Source: Helicoverpa zea
Lineage: Eukaryota > Arthropoda > Insecta > Lepidoptera > Noctuidae
Direction of reading: 5' to 3'
DNA: 64,000 nucleotides
Assembly: GCF_022581195.2 (NCBI RefSeq)
Contig: NC_061462.1
Location: 3,348,001-3,412,000 of the forward strand
Of the stretch, positions 20,771 to 30,762 are shown one piece after another. Both the position numbers and the translations under genes were made by a program. Below the pieces are notes generated by a model, which saw only the letters and a program-made list of their open reading frames with translations, was not told where the DNA came from and did not search any database. Position 1 is the first letter of the stretch; each line of letters begins with the position of its first letter.

Positions 20771-22470
20771 TTTTTTTTTTTTTTTTTTTTTTTATTTAAT
20801 TATAAAAAATAATGTTTACATTTTTTTTTCACTGATTCAGCATCACTTAAACCTCTCAGGTTTGTATGTGATACTTCACAATTCTATTCGTCTCACACAA
20901 TAAATTATACATAGGTAAACGTTACGTTACACATTTTATAACAAACACAAACAATTAATCAACACTGCCGAATATTTTCCAAGTACCCACTACTTAGAAT
21001 ACATTCGACAGTGTTCTGTTACAGATTTAAGAAGAAGTGTGTTCTTAATTTATATTTTATGTTATTTTTTGTTATGGCATCACGAGTATCAGTAGGTAAA
21101 GAATTGATTAATCGAGGTATTATATATGCACTCGTTCTTGTGCCGTAGAAATTTTTTGCAGATGTGGTGACAAGTTTTTTTTGTGCTACGCTCCGCGTGT
21201 ATACAGGATGACATTTTTCGAACTTTATTGAGTTATTGAAAAATTGTTCTTTTAGGATGTTAAACTTAAACTTATCGTGTACAGGTAATGTCTCGCAGTG
21301 CTTAAAATATTCAAGGTCATGTGTTAATGTAGATTTGACTTTAGGTAAAATTATTAATTTTAATGTCCTGAGTTGTAATGCAAGAATTGGATCCAGGTAG
21401 GTTTTAAAAGTACGTCCGTAGCTGGATAACCCGTACGATATGACTGAATCAAATAGTGCATTATACAACATGAGTCTAGTTTTATAAGGCAGGCGGTTTT
21501 TTATAATATAAAATTTAGCAAGAATCGCACGTAACTTATCACACACTCGTGCAATATGGGGACGCCAGTTAAATTTACTATCAATAAGTAATCCTAAATA
21601 CATATGCGTATCAACCTGTTCAATAACTGAACATTTGGTATCACAATCAAGAGGATTTTCATGGAGACAACTGTGTGAGTGTGCTACTAGCTTGAAGATT
21701 GGGGTGTTATCTTTCAAGTAAGCTGATTTTATGTGCATTATTTTTGTTTTTTGGGCATTCATTACGAGTCCCAGATCATGACACCACATACTAAGCCTGT
21801 CGAAGTCATTTTGTAGAAGTGCACCTATAAGGGTCAAGTCCTTCCCTTCGATAAGGAGACATGTATCGTCAGCAAACTGATATGATTTAGAATTGAGAAA
21901 TATTGCATTCATGTCGTTAACATAAGCCAGGAAATGCAGAGGACCACATACGGATCCTTGAGCTGTACCGTTGGTCACACACACGGGGTCACTTAGGCTG
22001 TTATCTATTCTAACGTGATATTTCCTGTTTTTTAGGTAGTCAGCACACCAGGCGTACATTGGACCCCGCAATCCACTGTCTTTTAATTTCTCTAATAGTT
22101 TGTGGTGGTCTAGAGTGTCGAATGCACGGGAGAAGTCAATGAATAGTGCTAGAACATGTTTTTTTTCATTGAGTGCAGTGTTAATGTGATCTGTAAATTT
22201 TGAAAGCAACTCAGTAGTGCTTTTATTTGGCTGAAAACCATATTGTGACTCATTTATAATAGAATTTTTTCCATAAAATGTGTATATTTGGTTACAAACA
22301 AATTTTTCGACAATTTTGTCTATTGACGATAATAACGTGATTGGGCGATAATTATTTTCGTCGTTTCTTTTGCCTTTTTTGAATACTGGTCTAACACATC
22401 CTATTTTAAGATTATCCGGGTACAGGCCAGAGTGAACACTAATGTTAATGAGTCTAGCTATAGAAGTTTA
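20771..22470 (-). mobile_element. 5'-truncated CR1-group non-LTR retrotransposon
   Basis: Poly-T at 20771-20793 marks the 3' tail, followed by a ~225-nt 3' UTR and then the reverse transcriptase frame, which runs off at a truncation near 22467. The endonuclease domain and any ORF1 are missing. The flanks share only CCACG (20763-20767 and 22473-22477), a weak candidate duplication. It inserted just beyond an older (TTTA)n tail. 5' truncation is the usual outcome of incomplete target-primed reverse transcription. Confidence 0.8.
21019..22466 (-). pseudogene. Partial reverse transcriptase, CR1/Daphne-like
   Basis: The frame is open without a stop from the truncation to 21019, about 482 residues; the first ATG is internal (22209). 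Motifs in order: VRPVFKKGKR and YRPITLLSSIDKIVEK, QYGFQPNKSTTELL, FIDFSRAFDTLDH, GTAQGSVCGPLHF, FADDTCLL, then the thumb and C-terminal region ending RTSAYIIPRLINSLP. The order and the C-terminus fit the CR1/L2/Daphne group. The QG motif reads GTAQGSVCGP where relatives usually have GxPQGSxLGP. The lack of stops suggests a recent insertion. It has no endonuclease and so cannot act alone. Confidence 0.8.
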
Positions 22471-22477
22471 AAACCAC

Positions 22478-24145
22478 GATTTTTTTCAAAGAGTCAAGGT
22501 TGCTTCCATTTCAAAATAGATTCTTGTCGCTAAATAAGGACTAGACTCCGTTCCCTTTCCTCTTTCACTACTAACTTTGAGAGCTTCAATATCATCCGTA
22601 CGGACCAACTTTCCCTCCCTAAAACACTTTCGCAGAAATGATAAGACCGAAAAAGCGGCTAATTTGGTTTATCACTGTAAAATTAAAAGAACAGTTCAGT
22701 CAAGGAAATGGGAAGGAAATCGTGATAAAATTTAACTTGTTGCTGGTTACAAGAGACGAAAAACAGCAGTCAGATACTGAGAAAACAGCCACAGCTAAGG
22801 CAACGGCAAGGTTTTTAAACAATGTTTTTCATAGATATTTTATATGGAAGGAAATAATTTAACCGTGTACTTTCCAATATAAAGTTTGTAACATTGTCGT
22901 TCGCGGTTCGTCTCAAATCCTTTCTCTAGGCCACAAGCATGGAAAAAAATCCTAATATAACGAGGCCTTAAAAAGTCATGTTGGCAACAATGTAATTTGA
23001 GTGTTCGTCGGTAGCTCGAGGGTGCTCCGACATTCCACCCCTCTGATATCACGTTTGTAGCCAACTTTTACTCAGATATAACGTGTTTAAATATTATAAC
23101 AAACTCTTTGAAAACATATCGCGATCGAGGAGCTTTTAGGTTACATGAAATATAATGGAAAAGTTTTTAAAAGCCAAGTTAAAGGGTGAGTTCAAATATT
23201 GATGAAATTGTTCTTAAACTTGTAAAGGAATGAAATATTAATAAAGCCATAAAACGTTATGGCAAATCGCAGAAAAGAAAAAAGAATTAACAATTCAAAT
23301 TGAGAAATCCCACAGACAAAACGAAAAGCACAGCAGATGCGGGTACTGCAAAACGTTTCATATTGAAAGCGCTTTATCACTTTCGCCACTGTATTTTCTT
23401 TTCCACAAATCCAAAAGCGGTTACCGCAATGAAACAACAATTTTAATTTAAACCGATATTGATTAAATACGGTAGACAAAATTCATTTATGCTCTTGTTC
23501 ACAAAGCGTTGATTGTAAAAAATACAAAAACTACGGAGATTTTTCCCGTTGCAGTACGTTTATAGCCGCTGGCGTGAAGCTCTACTCTATCGGTTCATTA
23601 ATTCCGTCGTTCCTGTGATGACCAAATAAGTTCTAGCCGAATTCGTTGTACGAATATTGAATGTTTTGTTCTTCATCGCTTTTTTAAATAACGATAAAAT
23701 TGGCTGCACCTATTAAATAGACAGGACGAAATAAAGTAAATTAATTTACTTGAGTCTACTAATGAACAATTCCTAACAAATCTATTGAGGCCCAACTTGA
23801 GCTTAAACGAGAGCAAAGTACAAAGTTCTGGCCACGATTTGTGTAAGTTAAGTACATGATACTAGGCCGTAGTGAATAATAATTCTATGGAAATTGCCAA
23901 ACTAGATTTATAGACTAAGTTGTACAAAGGCCTTCAAAGTCCGACACTCTAGCCGAGATAATGAAGGGACTTTCCGAAGAAGAGATCGTTTGGCGATTCT
24001 CAATAACGAAACACATAAATCACCCAATTGATTCCTTTTCTTGTGCGTTCAAAACAAATGAAAGTTATTAGTCATTTGTAAACGTTAGCTTCAACGACTT
24101 GAAGACAATATGATCTATCTGAGGCATCATTTTTCTGCTCCTTTT
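22478..24145. other. Non-coding stretch, no gene seen
   Basis: AT-rich DNA with small chance frames up to 95 codons (23192-23479) and no recognised motif. Confidence 0.4.
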
Positions 24146-24147
24146 TC

Positions 24148-24190
24148 TTCATTTTAGTCAAAAAATTTCTTCATTTTAGTCAAAAAAGAA
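24148..24190 (+). repeat. ~21-bp tandem duplication
   Basis: TTCATTTTAGTCAAAAAA occurs twice with a ~22-bp period (about 24150 and 24171), just upstream of the reverse-transcriptase fragment. It may mark the insertion boundary of that fragment. Confidence 0.55.
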
Positions 24191-24198
24191 CTTTCGAA

Positions 24199-24564
24199 GT
24201 ATTAAATATAGTAGCCCGCAGGTTTGTGCGTTGTAGTGAACAAGTTAAATTCACACTTTTTAAAGCCTACTGCCAGACTTTCTACACGTGCAGCCTGTGG
24301 TTCAGATATACACAGAGAACGCTCAATGCCCTACGTGTCCAATATAATAACGGATTTAGGATGTTGTTGGGGTTGCCCCGTTTCTGCAGTGCCTCCGGTA
24401 TGTTTGCGGAAGCCAGGGTAGACGGCTTCCATGCTATAATACGCAAGCGGCTCGCATCATTGCTGAACAGAGTCAGGAGCAGCACCAACAGCATCCTACA
24501 GGTTATTGCGGAAAAGCAAGACTCAAACGTCCTGAAAGCATTTATACGTGCTCAAATTTTGTAA
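24199..24564 (+). pseudogene. C-terminal fragment of a non-LTR reverse transcriptase
   Basis: About 121 codons are open to a stop at 24564. Recognisable pieces are VRCSEQVKFTLFKAYC, FYTCSLWFRYTQRTLNALRV, MLLGLPRFCSASGMFAEARV and IIRKRLASLLNRV. The F..YC..FYTC.LW and P..CSAS.MF..A pattern is that of the C-terminal region after the reverse transcriptase in CR1/Jockey-like arthropod elements. No catalytic motif is included. Downstream are AATAAA at 24605-24610 and an ATT-rich tail that seems to have received the R4/Dong elements. Confidence 0.6.
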
Positions 24565-24611
24565 ACTGGTTTCTTTATGTTTTTATGTATGGACATTGGT
24601 CTGAAATAAAG

Positions 24612-24623
24612 ATTATATTATTA
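24612..24623 (+). repeat. TTA-rich tail / target microsatellite (low side)
   Basis: The sequence ATTATATTATTA follows the AATAAA of the older non-LTR fragment and directly borders the 3' end of element A. It acts both as the tail of the older copy and as one boundary of the (TAA)n-targeted pair. Confidence 0.65.
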
Positions 24624-27600
24624 TTTTTATATACGTATTCTTTTTCTCCGGTTATCCGGGATTTGATTGATGGCACGGGCCTTAGCCAAGTGTTCATCAA
24701 TTGGGTTTGTAGTTTTACGGGGTGGTGTTGTCCGCCTCGCATTGTAAAAACTTTCGGACCAATCTGCAGGTATTTAATATGACCGCTTTTTGTAGTAAGT
24801 GGTAGGTGTTTGGGGACAGTTTTAGGGAATTGAGAGATTGATGGAGTTGTGTGGGTATTACGCCTGTTGTAGATAGGACTATGGGGACTATGATAACTTT
24901 TTGCAAATGCCAGAGGCGAGCTATTTCTTCCTTAAGTTCGGTGTATTTAGATATTTTTTCCGCTATTGTACTCTGTAAGTTATGTGTATTTGGCACAGCG
25001 ATGTCAATTAAATATCCGATCTTGTTAGTTTTGTCTATGAGTGTTACATCTGGTCTATTGAAGTGGATTGTGCGGTCGGTGAGAATGGCGCGGTCGAAGT
25101 ATAATTTGGTGGAGGAGTTCTCTAAGACTGTTTCAGGGTTGTATTTGTAATATGGTACTATGGAATCGATAAGTTTGTACTGGTGAGCTAATTTCTGATG
25201 TATTACATTGGCAACTTGGTCGTGTCTGTGCTTATAATCGGTCTGGGCTATGGATTTACATGCGCCTGTTATATGTTGGATGGTTTCTGGGGAACTATTA
25301 CATTTTCTGCAGCTGTCGTTAGTCAGGTTCTTTATTATATATTTCCTGTAATTTCGAGTTTCTATCACCTGATCTTGTATAGCTATCATGAACCCTTCAG
25401 TCTCTGGGAAGAGTTCGCCTCGCCTGAGCCACGCGTTCGACGCATCTTTGTCGACATTTTCCAGGCACAGATCGAGGCGGTGTCTACCGTGTAGAGACTT
25501 CTGGGTCCATTCTAGCACCTTAGTTTTTTCGTCGGTTATTTTTTCATTTCGTTGTGTGTTCGTGTCGTTGAGGTTTAGGGGTGTGAAACGTAGGTCATTT
25601 TGTGTGATTAGCTTGTGTAGTGTAGAAGATTCTGATTTGGTGTAAAAATATTGCCTGAGTGTAGTAATTTGTTTATTGTGTAGGTTTAATATATCTATAA
25701 GTCCTCTGCCTCCTTCTTTCCTAGGTAAAGTAAGTCGCTGCAGGCAAGATCTTGGATGATGTTTTCGAAATTTTGTGAGTGTTGTGTTAATTTTCCGTTG
25801 CAGATTTTTAAGGTCGGTTTTAGTCCAGTTGATTACACCAAAAGAATACGTAAGAACGGGTATGGCAAATGTATTAATTGCTTTAATAGTGTTTCTTGAA
25901 TAGAGTTGTGTTCGTAGGATTGTGTTTAGGCGGTGTTGGAATTGTTTTTGTAGCTTGTGTTTTGTGTCTTTGTAATTTATCTGGCGTGATTGTGCATACC
26001 CTAAATATTTATATGTGTCGTGTTCGTTGAGAGGTTCTATTTGTGATCCAGTCTCTAAGGTGTAGTGATGTTGGTAGTTCTGCCCTGCTTTTACTGAATT
26101 AATTTTACATTTGTCAATGCCAAACTCCATTTTTATGTCGTTTGTGAATTGTTCGGTAAGACTAGCTAATTGGTGGAGTTGGCTTTCTGTTGCTGCGTAA
26201 AGTTTAATATCATCCATATACATCAGATGGTTTAAGACGTTATTTTGAGTTAGATGGTGGTTTCTATCGTCAGCTTTAGAATATAAAGGGGTTCCTAATG
26301 AGGTTGAGTTTAATATGTTCGATAGGGGATTGAGAGCAAGGCAGAACCACAACGGGCTTAGTGCATCTCCTTGAAAAATACCTCTCTGGATTCTAATAGG
26401 GTCGGTGTGTAGTGTTTCGGTTGTGGTAGTGAGTCTGAGAACGGTAGTCCATGTTGTCATTATAGTTTTCAGGAAATGGATTAAAGTCGGGTGTACTTGA
26501 TATATTTCTAGAACTTGTATTAACCATGTGTGGGGTACAGAGTCATATGCTTTTTTATAGTCAATATACATGCTAAACAGATCAGACTTTGCCTTTAGAA
26601 CTTTCTTTAGAACTACAGAATCTATTAGTAATTGTTCCTTACATCCTTGGCTAAACCTCTTACATCCTTTTTGCTGTTCGGCTAAGATATTATTTTCTGT
26701 GATATGTTGGTATAGTAATTCAGATATACAGGATGTAATGATCTTATATAAGGTTTGCAAGCATGTAATTGGCCTGTATTTTGCTGGATTGGAAAGATCA
26801 TTGCTGTCTTTTGGGATCATATAAGTAGTACCTAACGTGATATATGGCGGTATTGTGTCTGGGTTCTGAATAAACTTGTTTATGTGATTGTGTAGGCAGC
26901 CGTGGACTGCGGTGAATTTTTTGTACCAGTAGCTGTGCACATTATCTGAACCAGGTGCTTTCCAATTATGGAGTCGGGCTAAAACTTTTTGGAAAATATC
27001 TGGGGGTACGTGTTCGAAAACCATTTCCTGAACATTTGTGTTTGTGTTAGTGATTTCTGTCTGTATCCACTCAGCCTGAATGTTGTGTTCGACTGGGCGT
27101 TCCCAGATTCCCGCCCAGAAGCTTTGTAGAGTATCTGGGTCCACATTGTTGCGGCCCTCTCTGATTTGGTGATTTTCATGGGAATTCGAAGTTGTGAGTT
27201 TAAGATTGCGATAGAAAAGTTTTTCGTTATGCGTAAATTGAAAGTTTTGTTGTTTTCTCTGAGTACACGCGCTATATCGTTTAAGACGACCTGTAACTAC
27301 TGCCAGCTTCTGTTTAAGTGTATCTAATGTGTGTATAATTTGTGTGTTTGGTTCCTCATGTATTGTGTGGGTCTTATACTGTTTAACTATTGCGTTTACT
27401 CGTTTTATTAATCTGTTACTTCTGTTACCGTTAATGTACTGTGTCATCCTACCTATTTTTGATCTTAGATCATTTCTTTTTCGTTCTAATCGCTTCTGCC
27501 ACCTAGGTTTGTATTGTCGTCTTATATTTGATTCTGTTTCTTTTGGTTGTAATTCTATCTTCGAACCGTTTACCTTAGCAGCAGTCCATGCTGCGCAATA

Positions 27601-27701
27601 TATCACAGTCTGCAGTGTGTGAAAATCTGTATCTGCGTCAATGTTTTCTGGTATTGTTATTCTATTTAAATAGTTAATAATTTTGGCAAGAGTTATAGAC
27701 G
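24624..27701 (-). mobile_element. R4/Dong-type retrotransposon, copy A
   Basis: About 3.1 kb, bounded by TTA repeats on both sides (24612-24623 and 27702-27718). It has one long frame with reverse transcriptase followed by a CCHC finger and a restriction-like endonuclease, and no apurinic endonuclease. This matches the R4/Dong clade of site-specific non-LTR elements; Dong was described from silkworm in TAA repeats. The 3' UTR has a hairpin (24666-24701) shared with copy B. The 5' end aligns with that of copy B, so the copy is probably full length. Confidence 0.88.
24666..24701 (-). ncRNA. 3' UTR hairpin of copy A (likely RT recognition structure)
   Basis: On the plus strand ATTGATG (24666-24672) pairs with CATCAAT (24695-24701), and CAC (24674-24676) with GTG (24690-24692), around the core GGGCCTTAGCC. 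Copy B has the same core with different but paired stems (27759-27791). In R2-type elements the reverse transcriptase binds a folded 3' UTR to start copying, and this is the obvious candidate. The role is inferred. Confidence 0.65.
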
Positions 27702-27762
27702 TTATTATTATTATTATTTTTTTATGTTTTTTTGTCTCCCTCGGAAGGGGTATAAGCTCCAA
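24715..27762 (-). CDS. Copy A polyprotein: reverse transcriptase, zinc finger, restriction-like endonuclease
   Basis: 1015 codons from the first ATG, but only the ~995 after the Ile run belong to the element. Residues 1-15 are read from copy B's 3' UTR and 16-20 (five Ile) from (TAA)n. Conserved parts: IYCAAWTAA (N-terminal region), WKAPGSD, KYRPITCLQTLYK, MYIDYKKAYDSVP (~400), GIFQGDALSPLWF (~465) and YMDDIKLYA (515-523). Then come EFGIDKC, a CX2CX8HX4C finger (CRKC...H...C, ~815-835) and the endonuclease motif RPDVTLIDK with LIDIAVP (~900-922). The RT box YMDD in place of FADD is typical of R4/Dong. No stop or frameshift is present. True initiation is unclear because no element-encoded ATG sits near the start. 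Confidence 0.9.
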   Translation of the reverse strand: MELIPLPRETKKHKKIIIIITSITLAKIINYLNRITIPENIDADTDFHTLQTVIYCAAWTAAKVNGSKIELQPKETESNIRRQYKPRWQKRLERKRNDLRSKIGRMTQYINGNRSNRLIKRVNAIVKQYKTHTIHEEPNTQIIHTLDTLKQKLAVVTGRLKRYSACTQRKQQNFQFTHNEKLFYRNLKLTTSNSHENHQIREGRNNVDPDTLQSFWAGIWERPVEHNIQAEWIQTEITNTNTNVQEMVFEHVPPDIFQKVLARLHNWKAPGSDNVHSYWYKKFTAVHGCLHNHINKFIQNPDTIPPYITLGTTYMIPKDSNDLSNPAKYRPITCLQTLYKIITSCISELLYQHITENNILAEQQKGCKRFSQGCKEQLLIDSVVLKKVLKAKSDLFSMYIDYKKAYDSVPHTWLIQVLEIYQVHPTLIHFLKTIMTTWTTVLRLTTTTETLHTDPIRIQRGIFQGDALSPLWFCLALNPLSNILNSTSLGTPLYSKADDRNHHLTQNNVLNHLMYMDDIKLYAATESQLHQLASLTEQFTNDIKMEFGIDKCKINSVKAGQNYQHHYTLETGSQIEPLNEHDTYKYLGYAQSRQINYKDTKHKLQKQFQHRLNTILRTQLYSRNTIKAINTFAIPVLTYSFGVINWTKTDLKNLQRKINTTLTKFRKHHPRSCLQRLTLPRKEGGRGLIDILNLHNKQITTLRQYFYTKSESSTLHKLITQNDLRFTPLNLNDTNTQRNEKITDEKTKVLEWTQKSLHGRHRLDLCLENVDKDASNAWLRRGELFPETEGFMIAIQDQVIETRNYRKYIIKNLTNDSCRKCNSSPETIQHITGACKSIAQTDYKHRHDQVANVIHQKLAHQYKLIDSIVPYYKYNPETVLENSSTKLYFDRAILTDRTIHFNRPDVTLIDKTNKIGYLIDIAVPNTHNLQSTIAEKISKYTELKEEIARLWHLQKVIIVPIVLSTTGVIPTQLHQSLNSLKLSPNTYHLLQKAVILNTCRLVRKFLQCEADNTTP
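27702..27718 (+). repeat. (TTA)n spacer between copies A and B
   Basis: TTATTATTATTATTATT, read as (TAA)n on the element strand. It is the 3' boundary of copy B and the 5' boundary of copy A, and the presumed target sequence of both. Confidence 0.85.
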
Positions 27763-30762
27763 TCACACGGGCCTTAGCCAAGCGTGATTGGGGGACTAAG
27801 AAATAGAATAGGTGGATGATACGGATGATGTTGTAAGGAATTTTCTGGTGATTCGACAAGTATTTAGTATGACGGCTTTCTGGAGAATGTGGGATATGAA
27901 TTGTGGGATCTGGAGGATTTCTAGACTACGTTTTAAACTTTTTGGTATAATACCCGTTGATGAAATAACTATCGGGACGATATGGATTGTTTGCGCTTGC
28001 CATTGACGTTTCAGTTCAATGGCTAGATCCTGGTATTTTGTGAGTTTCTCAGATATGGTTGACTGAACGTTGTGGCTGTTTGGGATGGCTACATCAATGA
28101 GAAAAGCAGTTTTGGTATTTTTGTCAAATAAGGTAATATCGGGTCTATTGAAATGTATGGTTTTGTCTGTGATTATGGTTCTGTCCCAGTATATTCTGTA
28201 ACTATTGTTTTCTAGAATGTTATTTGGCCTGTATTTATAATAAGCTACTTTTTTATTGATGAAATTAAACTTGTGTGCTAAATGTTGGTGAACTATGGAT
28301 GCTACCTGGTCGTGTCGGTGCTTGTAGTCAGTTTGAGCGAGGGATCTGCAGGCAGACGTGATGTGTTGGATAGTTTCGGAGCTAGAGTGACAATGTCGAC
28401 ACGTGTCTGTGGGGAGATTAGGGACGCGCATTATGTGTTTCTGGTAGTTTCGGGTATCGATGACTTGGTCTTGGATTGCCATCATGAAGGCTTCCGTCTC
28501 AGGGAATAGCTCACCACGCTGCAGCCAGGCGTTCGACGCTACTTTGTCGACATGAGGTTGCTGCAGGTCATGGTAGTGCCGCCCGTGAAGAGACTTCTGC
28601 TTCCATGTGTCAATCTTCTCCTTGTCATCAATAACCCTTTCATTTCTTTGTTGACTTCGATTCGCTAGATTGAGGGGTGTTAGGTGATTGTCTGTGAGTG
28701 CTATTACTTCGTGAAGTGTGGATTGGTCTAAATGGTGATAAAAATATTGTCTAAGGTTTGTTATTTGCTTATTGTGTAAGTTAACTATATCTATTATTCC
28801 GCGCCCGCCTTCGCTCCTCTTAAGTGTCATCCTTTGCACGCAAGTTCTTGGGTGGTGTTTTCGATGTGCTGTTAAAGTTGTGTTGATCATACGTTGTAGG
28901 CTCAGTAGATCACCCTGAGACCAGCTAATTATACCAAAGGAGTATGTAAGAACAGGGATAGCATAGGTGTTGATTGCTTTACAAGTGTTACGGGAGTTTA
29001 GTTGCGATCGGAATAATATATTTAGTCTGTGTTTGAATTTCTTTTTAAGACTGTCTTTAGTTTCCTTCTGGTTGATTTGACGGGATTGTTGGAAGCCTAA
29101 GTACTTATACGAGGCATGAGGTTCGAGAGGTTCAATTATGTCACCTGTATCTAAAGTGTAGCTGCATTGCGTGATCTTACCATCCTGAATAGAGAAGGTT
29201 TTGCACTTATCTATCCCGAACTCCATGTGGATGTCATTGGAGAAAGATTGTGTGATGTCTGCTAGTTGATGCAAGGATTGTGTGGTGTCACTAAATAGCT
29301 TGATGTCGTCCATGTACATTAAGTGTGTGAGAATCGTATGTTTATCTGATGCATTTATGGTGTAACCGAATTTAGATTTATTTAGCATATGAGATAATGG
29401 GTTCAGAGCTAAGCAAAACCATAAAGGACTGAGCGCATCCCCTTGAAAAATTCCCCGGCGTATTGGGATTTCCTGTGTCACTGCGTTAGAGTCTCCTATT
29501 GTTTTTAAAGTTGTATTCCAATGCTGCAATGAACTGTGAAGAAATTGAATTATCTGTGGGTGTATTTTGTAACGTCTAAGAACATCTATAAGCCAAGTGT
29601 GTGGTACAGAGTCGAACGCTTTTCTATAGTCTATGTACATGGTGTTAATATTTTTCTTTTTGGCTATGGCTGCTTTCATTGCAACTGAATCTATTATGAG
29701 TTGCTCTTTGCATCCCTGACTAAATTTACGGCATCCTTTCTGCTCTTCTGCTAGTATATTGTTTTTGGTGATGTGTTCATGTAAGTGTTCTGCTATGCAT
29801 CCTGTTAGTATTTTGTAAAAAGTTTGTAGACATGTGATTGGTCGATATTTAGTTGGATTTTCGTAGTCATTAGAGTCTTTTGATATCATGTAGGTGAGGC
29901 CTTGTGTAACAAACCGTGGCATTAAGTTTGGTGTGTGTAGGAATTGATTTAAGTGGTTGTGTATTAGAGGGTGTATTCTTGTGAGTTTTTTGTACCAATA
30001 GTTGTGAATTTGGTCACTCCCTGGAGCTTTCCAATTGTGGGTTTTGTTAAGTACTCGTATAAATACGTCCACTGGGATATGCTCAAATTCCATGGGTGTA
30101 ATATTGTCAACTATTTCACTATCTGAATTTAACCAGTCGGCGCTAGTATTGTGCTGTACCGGCACCGACCAAATACCTGACCAAAACCTGTGTAATTCAT
30201 CGGCTGGGGGAGTTTGTATCTGTTGTGTTCCTCTTCTTGTGTTAGGTAGTGTTTCAGTTGATAGATGTCTATAGAATTGTTTTTCATTATTTTTAAATCT
30301 AGCATTTTGTTTTTTTCTTAATGTACAGTTAGTATATCTTTTTAGTCTACTGGATGCTGCGTTGAGTTTCTGTTTGAGAGTGTCAATAAATTCTTCGTTG
30401 GTTAGGTTAGGTTCTTCGTACTGAGAATGTATTCGGTATTTATGTTTTATTATTTCAACAAGTACTATTAGTCTACTGCTTCTAGCACCTCGTGTGTATT
30501 CTATTAACCTAGCAATATCTCTTCTTAAATCGTGTATCTTTTTCTGTAGTCTCTTTTGCCAAGGGGGTGTTTTTTGCTGGTATGGGGTAGACGTAGTCGT
30601 TAAATCCCTAATCTTAGCACCGTTGCATATGGCTACTGTATAGGCTGCGCAGTAAATGAGTGTGTGAGTTTTGTCAAACTCTTGTTCTTTTGAAATGTAT
30701 TCGGGTAGTACTTTTGTGTTAATGTAATCAACAAGTTGAGCAAGCTTCCTAGAGGTTTTTTG
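27719..30762 (-). mobile_element. R4/Dong-type retrotransposon, copy B
   Basis: About 3.04 kb, the same architecture and strand as copy A, placed immediately upstream of it in head-to-tail order. The 3' end is a short A-rich tail merging into (TAA)n at 27702-27718, and the 5' end borders TATTATTA at 30763-30770. In the reverse-transcriptase region the proteins of A and B are roughly 55-60% identical by eye, so these are two different families of one lineage, not a recent duplication. The frame is open across the whole element. Confidence 0.87.
27759..27791 (-). ncRNA. 3' UTR hairpin of copy B
   Basis: On the plus strand CCAATCAC (27759-27766) pairs perfectly with GTGATTGG (27784-27791) around the core GGGCCTTAGCC, itself a small GGC/GCC hairpin. 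Same place and same core as in copy A (24666-24701) with a different stem sequence, which argues that the pairing is under selection. Confidence 0.68.
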
